A DNA stretch of 64,000 bases from assembly GCA_009746045.1 (NCBI GenBank), contig RPFO01000645.1, positions 908,728-972,727 on the forward strand, in the 5' to 3' direction. Of this stretch, positions 12,701 to 24,522 are shown one piece after another (the stretch's first letter is position 1; every line of letters begins with the position of its first letter). The stretch is from Mesostigma viride (Eukaryota > Streptophyta > Mesostigmatophyceae > Mesostigmatales > Mesostigmataceae). Below the pieces are notes generated by a model that did no database searches, was not told the origin of the DNA, and worked only from the letters and a program-made list of their open reading frames with translations. The translations under genes were made by a program, and so were the position numbers.

Positions 12701-15039
12701 TAGCGTTAAAAAAATTCAAACGCGGCTCCACGTACCCACAATAAGGACAGCTTCTTGAACAGAGTACCCGTCTTGCAGCATTAGCCCAAACACGTGGTGG
12801 ACATGGGCTGGCGCGTGAGCCGCGGCCACATGCCCAGCCCACCCGACCACCAACCCAGCACACACCACCAGAGAGGCAGGGGCCAACAGGGGAGCTTGTC
12901 AGCCAAATCCATGACATCGCTGCACCGTGAAGACAATGCTGAAGGAAAGCATCACTATGCACGGGGCTGAACGCCACCCCGATGAGCAAAAGCATCTGTT
13001 CTGCGGTTGTCCTGAAGTTTTATCATCGCACAGCAGGCCCGTCCACGAGGCTAGATCATACCACCTGGCTTCGCTAGGCAGTCATCATGAATTCAAACAC
13101 GCGTGTAGGATATAGGAGACCTCTCCCAGCAGGTTGGGACATGCCAGTATAACAGATTCGATTGGCTACATCCTCTCCTAGTTCTGGGGTCATTAATGGA
13201 AACATGCAGCGCAATTATACACAAAACCGCCGACATGTAATTAATTAACGTATGCATCGCCCCCATCATTGCCCCGCTGCCCCCTGCCACCCTCCATTGG
13301 CCCCTCAACGCACCAGTGTGTCAGTAAGCGCATGCTAAAGTGCGGGCCAACCAACCGCATCCGAAGAAGACAGCCCCGCAGAAGACCACGGTGACCGGTT
13401 GCCACCCCCCAGCGAGCAGTAGCGGGCACAGGCATGCACGGAAGAGAAGCTCCTCAGTGACTGGGCCCTGCACGTGGTGGCGGCAGTTAGCAGGTAGGAT
13501 GCAGAACATTAAAGAAATATGACGAAAGAGGCGCACGGGTGGCTGACACAATGCAGCGAGAAACAGGGCCGGTCTTCAAGGCACACGTGCTATGAACGGG
13601 TAAACTGGGGTTGTTTAGAAGGCCTCCGAAGGCTTTTGAGACTCCGCCAGGCAATAGGTTGCTAAAACCCAATGTCCACATGCACTGATGATAGCTGCTC
13701 CTGAAACCTTAGGCGTCAACCCTGCGAGCTGGTGTCACCAAATCCCCAAAGACATGCTGATTTCCCAGGCCCGCATCGCTTATTTTCAAGTTAGATTTTT
13801 TCATGAGGATGTGATCTTTCACCTGGCACGCTGGTGGCCTCGCTCTGCTTGCCTTCCCTCAGCCACCTTATGATGGAGCATGTGCAAGCTTGGGCAGTTC
13901 TACACCTAATAGAAGGATCACCCATGGAAACCACGAGGATCTTACCATGACTTGGCATCTCTGTACCCGCCTACTTACAATGACCAGATTTCTCCACTGC
14001 TTGAGGTCATGAATGGATGCAAGTAATTGCGGCAGCAGCCCCCGTTGACGGGGGGAATAAGGTTGCTTTTCTTTTGGGAGGGGTAGTGTCAGCATGTCCA
14101 GTAAGGCCATCAGCAGGGGCCCCAGGAAGATTATGGCAGTCAGCATTAATGGGACGACAATGGCAGGGACCTGCACATACACCACATCCAGAAACAGCAT
14201 AAGCGAGCAAGACGTGGCCATTTCAGGGGGCGCACAGGTGCGAACCTGTGGGATGTAAGCAGAGGTGACGCAGAAAAGTAAGGAAAGTACGTGGTCAAGG
14301 ATTAAACACTGGCATTCTGTTGCATGTAATGTACATCCCAGGCTGGCTAGGTTGGCGAGAATTGAACTGAAAATGTATGCTCCGCTAGGCTAAGGCGCCA
14401 GGGTATGCATTAGAAATTAACTCTGGGTTCAAGTACTAATAATAAAGTTAGGTTGGACAGGTGGGCATGCCTACTGCTGCGTAACACACCTTGACATTAG
14501 CCTGCCAAAGTCCTGCTGTACAAGGTGCTAAACGAGCGTTCATACAGAGCAATTCACGGTGCTCTATGTCAGATTAACTGAGGCATGCGTATAAAAAAAT
14601 TGCATGGCCGGCTGAGGCCGTCTGACGCAGTGAGTTCAACGCATGTCCTTTCACTGCCGAAGACCTAATGTAATTCCGCCAGCCAACTGTCCCTCGAACT
14701 TACGACATTTTGGCAAGTTCTGTGTGGCGCCATGCTGCATCATCTGGTCGAACGTACCCATTTCTCTGCCCGGAAGCCGAGGAGACGTGCCAACGGGATA
14801 GGTTCAGCCAACGGGTCTGCCGAGGATGAAGATGTGCAATCCAATCGTAGACCTCTAAATTTAACCACCAGAATTCCAAACAGTACAGATAAGGCGGAGC
14901 TGATAAATCGTCGTTTAATTACGGTCGGGTGGTTCCGATGGCGGAGCTTGTCGCCGGGACGCAATATGTTCCACAAGTACAATGCGGCTACAAAGCCCAC
15001 TGTAATCAGGCCGCACAATACGAAATCAACTCCGGCCAT
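9719..15039 (-). CDS. RCE1: CAAX prenyl protease 2 (RCE1-type), 7 exons, 313 aa
   Basis: Type II CAAX prenyl endopeptidase. It is an integral ER-membrane protease that removes the last three residues of prenylated CaaX proteins before carboxyl methylation. Exons (minus): 15039-14758, 14170-13979, 13467-13356, 12807-12736, 11714-11652, 10889-10797, 9846-9719. Lengths sum to 942 nt, phases agree at every junction, and the stop is TAG at 9719. Residues 34-50 read HRNHPTVIKRRFISSAL, a family signature. Catalytic residues are present: EE at 163-164 in TEELLFR, His197 in AHVHH, His250 and Asn254 in AHMFCNHMG. Hydrophobic helices lie at about 5-23, 50-63, 97-113, 175-190, 212-240 and 272-290. The length is normal for the family. 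The donor after residue 271 is either a non-canonical GC (AAAG|GCAAGC) or a weak GT eleven bases on; both keep frame. The start is the first ATG and the upstream frame gives no better one. Family assignment is confident; exact edges of exon 6 are less sure. Confidence 0.93.
10165..10420 (-). repeat. Family E SINE-like element in last RCE1 intron, abutting a family B terminus
   Basis: A copy of the element at 57700-58080 and 17980-18245. It has a terminal hairpin CATATCTCCGTGGGGAGCATA beside a TTAGTTAATTGATT tail, then CCTGAGAAGGGGCAAATGG and a GTAAAC block. A family B end (10277-10303) lies directly inside or against it. The element is in sense orientation to RCE1 and inside intron 6 (9847-10796), so it should be spliced out. 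A TTA microsatellite follows at about 10729-10752. Confidence 0.6.
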
Positions 15040-15999
15040 GCTTTCCTGTACGATTTCATTGCCAGGAAATTAGCCCGGTGCTTTGGAACCGGCTACCTAA
15101 CTTACGCTCGCTAGCCATGCCTGCCCAAAGTGCCTGGACTTATTTTGCGTGATTATATCCGTCTTCGGAGTTTTATGGTCGACGGGCTCATCTAAAGCTG
15201 GAAAAAAACTGTGAAGCTCCTGGCCGCGGCCATAATACCGGGCCGTGGAAAGATCGCTATCCCAGCAGCAACCTGTCGAAAGATGAGAATAATGTGATGA
15301 TTCCTCGACATACCACCTGGGTATGTTGTAAGTTATTTGTTTTCCATGGCCCGCAGCCCCGCACCTTGGCAATTTTACAATCATTTTGTAAACGTGTTGC
15401 GAGGGACCGCAGAATTGAGCCTCTAAATTGCTGGCGTCCCGCACGCTTCACTCTGATTTCTGAAGACTTCGCCGTGGCGAACTGGCGATTACATACTGTA
15501 GCACATTGATCATATTCCAATCACCAAATTCATTTATTTATTCATACAATCGTACTGTGCTGTCTATCATAGTTATTAGCATCTATAGGTCTCTTCTCTC
15601 GGACTGACTGACTGACTGACGTTTCGCACCAAGGTTGGGGCCTCGCTCGGCAGTCTGCGGCGACGTGCGCGCTGCGCGTGCTGGCATCCCTCAACCTTGC
15701 GGTGGCTGGTGGACAGAGTGGTGAGCCGCCTGCTGCCGGTTGCCACAGAGTTACGTGCGCAAATTGCTAGCAATTATTGCTCAGGCAAATACAACATCTG
15801 CACGATTTATACGAGCCATGGTCGACCTGCTGTCGGGTGCACAAGCTAAGGTCTAGGTATTTGCCCGACGAACCCCCGCCAGTACCGATTTTGATTAGCC
15901 ATTACCCTTCCCCATCACCCTGGGGAAATCCCGGCATCGCTTATTGAGTATTGCCTGACGATATACCCGCCTGCTGCGGGCCACAGGCAGCGCGCAGCC
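15040..15999. promoter_or_regulatory. Divergent intergenic region between RCE1 and the RRM gene
   Basis: 960 bp separate two start codons in head-to-head orientation, so both promoters and 5' UTRs must lie here unless upstream exons exist. I see no clear TATA box. A GACT tetranucleotide run sits at about 15603-15621. The only open frames are short and lack motifs. A shared bidirectional promoter is inferred from layout only. Confidence 0.4.
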
Positions 16000-18900
16000 A
16001 TGGCGGAAAGTTGTAATGCTCCTTTAACTGTAAGGTTATACGTCGGAGGGTTGCCACCTGACATATTACCGTCCGAAATAGAGGGTCGTTTTACCCCATT
16101 TGGGCATGTTTCCGAGGTGCACCTGGCTCCTGTGAAAGCTCCGTGGGAGGGTTCTGGTTGTAGAGGGTTCGGTTACGTCACCGTTACTTTTAAGGATGGT
16201 TCCCATGCGCTTTCAAAGTGCCTCAGCATTGTAAGTATACGCCATCTCTCAGGCATGCTTTCCCATCTACCCTTGCGCGGGGGCAGCTTATTGTGTTTTC
16301 ATTTCCATACAGCGTTCCCCGTCGGAGCTCACACACTCGCTATTGTGGGGGTCATGTAGAGCAACAGAGCCAAATGGTTTACTCTTCTACGCCGCTGCAG
16401 TTGAACATGGCATGCCATGAGAGTGTCAGCACCTGGTCTCCCTCAAGCCTAGGCCTTTGCTGTGTCTGCCCGCCTAATTGCTTGATAGCGGCGTTTGCTA
16501 CCTTGTGGCATCATCTATCGGCCCCGCTGGCAATGGACCTTATCACCAGTCAGCACGTGAAGCTTACATAGAGTGGCCTGATGCATGGCCTACTAGGGGA
16601 GCAGGTTTGGGGTAGGGGCAGGGAACGCACAGGAAGGAAGGAACATGTATGTGTGTAGTCGTGAGGGGGATGCCTTTGCTTCTTGCTAATCCTCAAGTGG
16701 CAAGTATGTGTTTTTCAACCCCCTGGCATCCGGCACGTCCTCCTCCCCCATGCCCGGCAGTACAACGGCTGCAAGTGGAAGGGCGGCGTTCTGCGCGTGG
16801 AGAAAGCCAAGGAGCACTACCCTCACAAGATCGTGCGCGAGAAAGAGGAGCTAGCAGCTGCCACGGCTGCCAAGCAGGCAGCGCTGTTGAAGCGCCAGCA
16901 AAAGGAGGAGGCCGCGATGCAGGCGGTTAAGCAGGCGGTGCTGGAGGCCGAGGAGACGCACAAGGCGCCAAAGCTCAAGCCGCTGGCCCCCATGCACATC
17001 GTCAAGAACTACGTCCACGTGCTGGGCATGGTAGGTGGCGTGCTGCCTTTTTAACGAGAGTGAACGATCTACTTTGTAAACATGTCTAAACGAGGGCAAA
17101 CGAGTCTCAAATGAGATTGTGTCGCCATGCACAAATACTACAACATATGTGGTGCGGTCCCTCATGCTTATAACCCCCCCACACGCCCTACCTCCCTATC
17201 CCGCCAATGTTTCATAACTTTCATTGCAAGGCATTAGTGAAGAGCGGTTGTATATGAAGTGTTGGCGTTAGTGGCGAACCTCGCCCATGAAACGATGTGA
17301 ACAAAGGTTAAAGCTGGTTAACAAAGGTTAATAAAGGTTCGTGATGTTGGCAAAGCTGGTATACAACGGATGATACCATGAATACACATTTGATGATACT
17401 ATGATATCGCCTTCTACCCGCTGTGCGCCCCCATAGCAAGGTCTCCCATGGACCTGCTTCCTGTCCTCTCGTGTCATGCCCTGCATCATATCAGCCCTGC
17501 ATCATGGACCTGCCTCATCTCCTGTGTCTTTGTGACTGGTTCCATGACTTCTTTCATCCAAGTGAGAGATGCTGGGCGATGCTGTACCCAGGCCCCAGGG
17601 ACCCTGGTTGCCCATGGGCCTGTCCTCCCCATGTGATACTCCTGGGATGGTCTGGCCGACCCCCGCTGTACTGGTATAATATGTGCTGGTATCATGTGTC
17701 ATGGTGTAGTATGTCTCTTTGCTAGTTATGTTTGATACTATGTCTCTTTGCTAGTTATGTTTGATAGTATGTCTCTTTGCTAGTTATGTTTGATAGTATG
17801 TCTCTTTGATAGTATGCTTTGTCATGCCCGCGTGCGGGGGTTGTGGGTTAACCCTGGGTATGCGCCTAAAAACCCTCAGGCTCCGGGAAAGGCCTTTATA
17901 TTCTCCAAAAACGGCGCCTCTAAATGTGTTCCAAGCCTATCTGTGGGCTCTGGACCATGGGGCAGCCTTACTGCATCCGCTATGAGTCAGCCATGCTTTG
18001 CCCATGCAGAGGGCCACTCTCTGCTGAGACTCCATCATGCCCTAGCCATTGCTTAGTCATGATCATCTTCCACCCCATGTCCGCAACTTTGCAGATCTGC
18101 TGGAATACACGGTGGTGCAGGTGCACCTCAGTTGTGCATGCACCCCGAGTAGGTGGCACTTTACACCCATACACCTGCAGGTTGTCGACTAGAATGTATT
18201 AAAAACCATGTGCCCCTTCTCAGGGATATGTTACATATCCTCCCCACGGAGGCGTGTTCTTAATTAATTTATCAATGCCCGCGTGCAGGCACCATGCCTC
18301 ATGCGTCTGCACGCCTGATGCTAGCCGCTGCCCCTTGGCCACATGCAGAGCAGAGACCAACTGGTGTTTCTGCCTTGTGCCTTTGCCGATGCTTGCGCCG
18401 TACCAGAACAAGGTGATGAAGGTTGAGGCCGCAGGTGGCGCGCGGCGGCACAAGAGGAACTTTGTGGACGTGCCTCCCAAACCCCTCGGGCGCGCGCTGG
18501 ACGCTGGCAGCCGCGACGTGCTTGCTGGGGCCACGTCTACCAAGCGCAACGGCCCAGTGGGTGCCATGCCTCAAGACAGGGAGGGGTGGGCCGTGGTTCC
18601 TACAGAGGACATGACCGTGCCTGTGCTTTCAAAAGAGAGGGCAGGGCCATCTGTGCTCGCAAAAGAGAAGGCAGGGGCGTCAGTGCTTGCGAAAGATAGG
18701 GCGTCAGTGCTCGCGAAAGAGAAGGCACGGGCGCCTGTTCCTCCGAAGGAAAGGGCAGATGCGCCCGTGCTTCCTAAGGAGAGGGTAGGGGTGCCAGCAG
18801 AACGGGACCACCGTGGCAGCGAGCAGCCGCAAGCGCGCGGGGACGAGGGCTATGCAAGGGGCATGCACCGGAGTGGTGACGATGGGGCAGTGGAACAACC

Positions 18901-21900
18901 GGATGGAGCCAGGGCATGGGAGGGGCAGCGGCAGCCAGCGACAACGGCGTCTGTGCTTGGTGCAGGGAAGCGCAAGGCGCCTGCACGCATGAGCAAGGAG
19001 CAGCGCATCGCTGCGTACAACAGCGACACCGATGACGAGGTGGGTGCATCTTCACATTAGCCCACGTGTCCGTCCATAAGTAAGTGCGTGAACATGCACT
19101 GGAGGCGTGCCATGGAGTACCCGATGAGGTACTTTCACTACGCGGACACTGCACCCGCCAGGGTGCAAGTCCGGCGCGACTCCCTGGCGCCCAGGTCTGG
19201 AGTCGAGCAGATAGCACCTCCACATCATCCGGACTATCGCGGATGACTGTACGCTCGGCCATGATGACGCGTGGGGGGGGAGGTTGCATGCTAACCCCCG
19301 GTAGCCCAGGAGAATATGACGGTTTCTCCTGGAGCCTGAGGGTGTCCGCCCATCCGCCCATATTCCTCGCATTTATGCATGCCCAATAGCAGGCAGGGGA
19401 TGGGGTCGCATGTCGCGCATGCTGGGATGTGGCCCTGATAACACATTTGTGGTGTGCAGCGGACCTTGCCAAGCTGGTTGCCTGTCCACTGTTCGTGCGC
19501 AGGATCAGGCAGTAACGATCCTAGTACAAATGGTTGGGTGTCGCAGTCAGTTATGTACGGTTATATATATATATACATAGCAGCACGGTTGTTAGGTTGT
19601 TTTACTTCATTCCGCGGTGTGGATCGAGTGTCCCATGCCGGCTGTATAGTCGTTTTGTCGTGGTATCTCTTGTTAGCGTTGGCTTTGTTTATTTTTATGT
19701 GGGTGCCTTTACTCTGATGTAAGTACTTATATTTTTCAATATATATAGCAGGGTGCGTAAGGAATGCTGCTCTCCTCCATCCTTGACAAACCCTCATGCG
19801 TGTCTTGCTCGCGCTTTCGTCAACGCGGCCCCTCGGCAGGAGCAAGAGGCGCGTTACTTATCCACTCTCGCATCCTGTTTTGCGCTCGTGTACTGTGTCT
19901 GAACGGCAGGAGCGAGAGGCGAGGGCACGGAGAGCAGCAGAGCAATTTGAAGACGACGCCATAACAGGCGAGGTCGGGTGGCAGGGCGGGGAGGCAGATC
20001 TGGACAGCCCTCAAGCGGGTATGCTGCCTTCCGACCCTGTCAGGATAGTAGGCAGTTTGTACATGCGCTTCACATCGCGCCTTGCTGTGTGGGCCTTCCC
20101 TTCCCATCAGGGCCGGGGCGGGCTGGCTTTCTGCCGTTGTAACGTTGAGAACGGGTAGACACTTCTGTAAGCTTGTGTGCTATGCCTGCTTGAGTCCCGC
20201 TGCTTCGTGCCATGCTGGCACGCCATGAGAATATGTTGCGATTGAATTCACTACCATGTTGCTAGGCATGATGAACAGCAGTGCAGGCCCTGCTTTAGGA
20301 GGGTGCTGCGCCTGGCTTGCCTCATTGGCCAAGTCCGTGCAGCTCTCTTTGGTCGTGGCATGTGTGGCTTGGAGGGCCTGGCCAGCATGCGGTCGCAGCC
20401 TTGGGTGGTGCCTCGCGACTCTGTGCGTGCATCTGCTAACTGGCCCTTGTCCCTGGGCCTCCCCCTGTGCCTGGGCTTGAATGGATCCATGTGCGTCCTG
20501 TGTTGCCAGGCGGAGCAAGCGATGGAGGTGATGGGGACAGTGCCGCCCTGGCCGCAAAGGTCGCGGAGCTGCAGGCGGAGCGTGCACTGCAGATGCGGCT
20601 GCTGCGTTCCATGTTCGTCGATGAGCCTGCTCTCGACAAGTACGTGGCTGCTCTGTACCCACTAAACGTTACATTGTGGATAACACTATACTACCATACG
20701 GTTCGAGGTTACTTGTTCTGTTAGCCAGGCCTAGTTTTCCATCTGTTGTCTTATCATTCGTTTGGTTGTGTGGATGTTGTTGTTGCTATTTATTCCTATA
20801 TCGATTACAATATTGGTTCTGTAAGTGAATAGCTTTATCAAAGAGACAACCAGCGCAGGCTAGAATCTGGAAGAATCCGTACCATGGTAGCTCGAGCCTG
20901 CCGTTTTCTTATCCTCGTTTGTTCAGTCGTTCAGGATGATGGAAAATATCCCATACAGTATATTGGCAGGCTCTCGCTACCATGGTCCAAAATTTCCAGA
21001 TTATTTGGCTGTCTCACTTATATAGTATCCCTGCTTCACTGGTCCTGGCGAACCGGCGCAACTGTGGCACATCGACAGCTTTTTGCATGGTATTGGCACG
21101 CGCGTCGTTCCCAGCTGGCTTGTCGGCCATATATTAATTATCGGCCATACAGCTGTGTAGGTTAGCAGCCTACATTGGCACTATACCTATACACCTTGCC
21201 ATGACGCCGGTGTCTTAGCTAGTCCGCAAACCAATGCCAGCGTACTCATCCAGGAGTGGACCACGTAGGGGTGTCGCTTCCACCCTGGACCCTGATCGAA
21301 ATGCGTGGGTGGCGTTGAAGCTTGTGACAAGCTTCCAGGAATAGCCGAGGCAACGTGTTGGTGTCTACCTTGCTGTCTACGCTCATGCTTCAAGGGCTCT
21401 CCCGGTGCACCGGCTGTTTGCCTCCTGCAGCGATGCATCACGGGAGCAGGAGGACACTGCCCAGGCCGCCGTTGTGGATTTCTTGAAGGGGCGGGGCGCG
21501 GCCAAGGCAGTGAATGGGGAGAAGCCAGCAGCCAACCGCCCACGGGGCAGGGGCGACGGGCCTCAGGGGCACGAACCAAGAGGGAATGCTTTGGAGGGTA
21601 TGGCCAGGACACAGGTGCGCGATGACAGGGCACTGCAAGTCAAGGCAGGGCCTGCATCGGACAACGATGGTCACACCATCCATCCTGTCTCGCAACGCAA
21701 GAAACAGCCACCTGTCCGCCAGCAGGAGCCTCCACCGGGCCAACCATTGCAGGAGACGAGCGGGGCCAAGGGCCAAGGGGCAGCGTCACACGCATTTCCC
21801 CACGTGGAGCCAGCCGCACACCCCAGCGGTAGCCATCAAGTGGGCACTGTGCCTGCGGCAAGCACCGGCATGGGATCAGGTGTGGCAGCGTCAGAGGCAG

Positions 21901-22538
21901 TGGTGCAAGAAGACGTGTTTGACGTGCGCATGTCCAAAGACGAGTGGGCGTCGCTCCCACAGGGGGGTCTCTTCTCGCTGGCATCTGCAGGGATCCAGGA
22001 CAATGCGGCCAGTGCGCTGGTGGCATCTGCCACCGACCATAACGACAGAGATGCTGCCCCCACGGAGCAATCGCCATTTCACACGCTAGGGCTTACTAAG
22101 TCCATAGTTGCAAGAGGCAGCGGCGAGGCCCCAGCCGGGGAGGGCTCCGCAAATGCCAGGCCAGGCCCGCTCACCCAGCCAGATGATCCTGTTGGAAAGC
22201 CGCCTGGGAGCTCCCAGGGTGCGGAGCCAGGGTCTCTGTGTGGAAGGAGCCCCTTGCCGGGACATGCTCCTGCCATGCCGAGTAGGATGCCTCCCCCTGG
22301 CCCGAGTACAAGTGTGCTGGACATGCTTGGGCTGACACAAGGGCCAGGGGTGAGGTCGCCATCGTTTGGGTCGTTTGGATCGTTCGGTGGCCAGTCGTTC
22401 ATGCGCGCGGGAACACGGGAGGACGCGGAGGAGGCGTGGAATATGTCCAAGTCGGCGCTGGCGTATGATCTCAAGAAGAAGAGGAGGACGGCGCTGAAGC
22501 ACCAGGCTGGGGCGCACAAGCTAGCGCGTGCGCGTTGA
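16000..22538 (+). CDS. RRM-domain protein, NOL8/ROS3-like, 6 exons, 826 aa
   Basis: Exons: 16000-16230, 16761-17030, 18407-19039, 19910-20018, 20510-20639, 21431-22538. They total 2481 nt with matching phases (0,0,0,1,2) and a TGA stop. Residues 11-90 form one RRM: RNP2 is RLYVGGLP, RNP1 is CRGFGYVTVTF, and the fold closes with YNGCKWKGGVLRVEKAKEHY. That closing WKGG..L.V..AKE motif is typical of the NOL8-type RRM of animals and its plant relatives. A Lys/Glu/Ala coiled coil follows (residues 93-140). About 45 residues of a degenerate 10-residue repeat come next (VLAKEKAGAS-like), then a KRKAPARMSKEQRIAAYNSD segment, an Arg/Glu helix, and a long disordered Gly/Pro/Ser-rich tail ending in a basic KKKRR stretch. 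A likely role is RNA binding in the nucleolus or nucleus, inferred from the RRM only. The start follows a well-placed ATG just before the RRM. Exon 3's acceptor is the least certain edge. Confidence 0.8.
17708..17816 (+). repeat. 29-bp tandem repeat, about 3.5 copies
   Basis: Lies in intron 2 (17031-18406) of the RRM gene. The unit begins GTATGTCTCTTTGCTAGTTA and ends in TTTGATA; the last copy is shortened. Copies are nearly identical, so the array is young. Each unit carries a GTATGT donor-like hexamer. Confidence 0.9.
17980..18245 (+). mobile_element. Family E SINE-like element, plus orientation
   Basis: Aligns over about 260 bp with the reverse complement of 57705-57980. Shared blocks are GCCCATGCAG, CACTCTCTGCTGAGA, GATCATCTTCC, TAGAATGTATTA and CCCCTTCTCAGGG, then the terminal hairpin ATCCTCCCCACGGAGG and a TTAATTAATTT tail. 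It sits in intron 2 of the RRM gene. There is no coding capacity, and the 5' boundary is not sharp. Confidence 0.7.
20829..20945 (+). repeat. Family B repeat in RRM gene intron 5
   Basis: Begins TATCAAAGAGACAACCAGCG, then a GAATCCGTACCATGGTAGCTC block, a GCCTGCCGTT block and GTCGTTCAGGATGATGG. It matches the minus-strand copies at 24.4 and 61.4 kb over about 110 bp. It lies in the intron 20640-21430 and should not affect the protein. Confidence 0.75.
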
Positions 22539-22704
22539 CGCTTGGACCACGTTCTTGTGTACCAGAGGACGGTTTCCAAGGGGACAGACCCTGTCCGGTC
22601 GCTGGGCAAGCATTGCATGCAACTGATCAGAGTACCTCATGCCTCACTGCGCCAGTTTGCACAGCAGGTTCGGAGGTGGAGTTCTCCATGTTCGTGTCTG
22701 CCAG

Positions 22705-22709
22705 TGTAA
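22705..22709 (+). other. Putative polyadenylation signal TGTAA
   Basis: TGTAA, the usual green-algal polyadenylation signal, lies 167 bases after the stop codon of the RRM gene. The motif is short and the assignment rests on position. Confidence 0.4.
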
Positions 22710-22924
22710 AGGAAACTGGGCTGTTCTTAGGATCCTCGTGATGTCAAGCATGTACTTGCTGTCTTATAAACTAGCGCTACTAATATGATCATATCGCAAC
22801 CAGTGACATCAAACATGTACTAGTTACAGTAGTTATAGCCCCGTCCATCAAAGCTTGAACATAGCTATATACCATGTTTTGCATACATGTACAATATTCA
22901 CGCTTTTTGCAAACATGCGTGCAC

Positions 22925-23080
22925 ATGACCCAGTACAGTGGATTCCGGATCGTTTAGATGCGTCCGATTGCACTGGTGGCATGCCAATATCGGCATGCAC
23001 GAGGGAAGGGGGGCTCTCTGCCCCCTTCCCGCTGTGCACACATGCACAGGGATTGAAAGCACTTTGGTGCTAAGTAAGTA
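22925..23080 (+). repeat. Family A-type element with TAAG tail
   Basis: Starts with GGATCGTTTAGATGCGTCCG, also seen in diverged form in the flank of the SINE at 8520. It continues with GGGCTCTCTGCCCCC and GGGATTGAAAGCACTT as in family A, and ends in a TAAGTAAGTAAGTA tail instead of the TTAATTAA tail. The terminal GGGGAGTC hairpin is missing, so this copy is 3'-truncated or belongs to a subfamily. Confidence 0.6.
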
Positions 23081-23084
23081 AGTA

Positions 23085-23215
23085 CTTGCGTGACAAGGAG
23101 ACCCTGCGATCGATAGTCGAGAAGGTGTCTACCTGGTTGGCCAGTCCGAAGCCGGCCCGCCCGCAGGGCGCACATCGTTATTCACCTGGTCCGTGGGGGT
23201 AAGATGGCCTGCAAA
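23085..23215 (-). mobile_element. LINE C-terminal fragment
   Basis: Shares GGTGTCTACCTGGTTGG and neighbouring GGCC/CGCAG blocks with 57590-57660. The minus-strand frame reads RTGQPGRHLLDY, like PAQPGRHLLTW in the 57.3-57.7 kb LINE product. It is a short dead fragment joined head to head with the family A copy before it. Confidence 0.5.
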
Positions 23216-23265
23216 GAGGAGGCGGCGGGGTCGGACGGTATGGGTGACAGGAGGGAATTTGCAGT

Positions 23266-23597
23266 ATAACTCGGCCCGGGAATTCGCAGTATAACACGTG
23301 TGCAGTACTCCTACACACACAGATCTCGAATGATTTATCTAGTACAAATCCGACTGGCTTGCATCACTCGATCCCCGGACAGGAGAACTTTTGCGGTTGG
23401 ACTGTAGGTGTCAGCTGGCGATGCCTTAGGATCAGGAGACGTCCGTCCTATAGTCAGCAAAAGTGGGTGCGAGAGGTCCCCAGTTCGATTCTGGCCTGGA
23501 TTCATTTGCAGATCGCGTTTTCCGCGGATCGAGCGGCACTGAGCGCACATGGTTTTCACCATTTGCGATGTGCCAAATCAGAATAACTCGGCCCGGG
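23266..23597 (+). mobile_element. tRNA-derived SINE with 15-bp target-site duplication
   Basis: The identical 15-mer ATAACTCGGCCCGGG lies at 23266-23280 and 23583-23597 and encloses a 302-bp body. The body carries a B-box/T-arm (CCAGTTCGATTCTGG, 23480-23494) followed by ATTCATTTGCAGATCGCG, as in the copy at 8.6 kb. Its length, the pol III-like box and the flanking direct repeat together fit a SINE. A separate hairpin ACTCCGTAATGGGAG with a TTTAATTAATG tail follows at 23617-23655 and belongs to another insertion. Confidence 0.75.
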
Positions 23598-24245
23598 TGC
23601 GGCGCTCTTGGTAGCTCCGTTACTCCGTAATGGGAGCCCATGTAGTTTAATTAATGTGTACATACACAATGCTATTATATCGTTTCCTAAGTACGTACAT
23701 ACAAACACATGCGCCCGTCATGACTCAGTACAGACGAAGCTATAGGACAGAATCAGTTAGTGGCGCCGGATCGACTATACAATGTGCATAATAAGACATT
23801 ATGCTCCGTCAAGCCCGGTGTTTTTTGCAACGTATGTCACCCACATCTGCACCGGTCGGTGCAGCCCCTGGCTTGGCACAATTGCTCTACAAACAGGTCA
23901 GGGGCCGGCTGGATCGCGTCGTATCTCTGAGCATCTGAACCCTTAATTAATTTGATGCCAGATAGATTCTTTGCGGCCGTTCCGAGCTTGGCACTAGCTG
24001 GATTCGTTACATGTCCCCACCGTCGCGTCACTACAGGATACACATGATGTTTTCTGGCATACGTGGGCGTTTGGTTCACGCCGCACAATTGTTAGAGATG
24101 TCCTCCGGATTTTGGCCTTAATAGTGTGCAGTTCTTGGACGTTTGGAAACATGGCATGGCTAACGTAATGACTGACTAGCTAGACCTTTTCACGGTGGTT
24201 TTCCATGTCGGGGGTATCTCCTCGTAAATAATTGGAGAGCATGTC

Positions 24246-24522
24246 TCAGCAATGGTGCTCACCACTAGACAATCCCGGCCAGTTAGGCTCGAAACACACA
24301 CCCTGATCAAGCAAGCTGTTTCCGGCCCCGCCGTCTAGGTCATCTGGTCGCTCTTCACGTAAGCCAGCCATAATTTCAATGAATAAGGCTACACATTTCC
24401 ATCTCCATTCATATTCATCATCCTGAACGACTCGAACACGTACGCGGAAAGGATAACAGCAGGCTCGAGCTACCATGGTCCGGATTCTCCTGATTTCTGG
24501 CATGCGCCGGTTGTCTCCTTGA
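24246..24522 (-). mobile_element. Family B element, minus orientation
   Basis: Reads on the minus strand from a GATCAAGGAGACAACCGGCG terminus (24522) through GAATCCGGACCATGGTAGC, a GTCGTTCAGGATGATG block and a GAAATTATGGCTGGCTTACG block. The last 180 bases match 61300-61480 nearly base for base. An internal frame (24503 to 24246) has no recognisable domain. It is a non-autonomous element of unknown class. Confidence 0.6.

Noticed and set aside
14222-14260. tRNA gene on the minus strand
   Set aside because: A good T-arm (ACAGG TTCGCA CCTGT) is present, but I find no A-box, anticodon arm or acceptor pairing upstream; it lies in RCE1 intron 1.
14335-14405. tRNA or SINE head on the minus strand
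   Set aside because: A-box-like and B-box-like words are only about 14 bases apart, too close for a tRNA.
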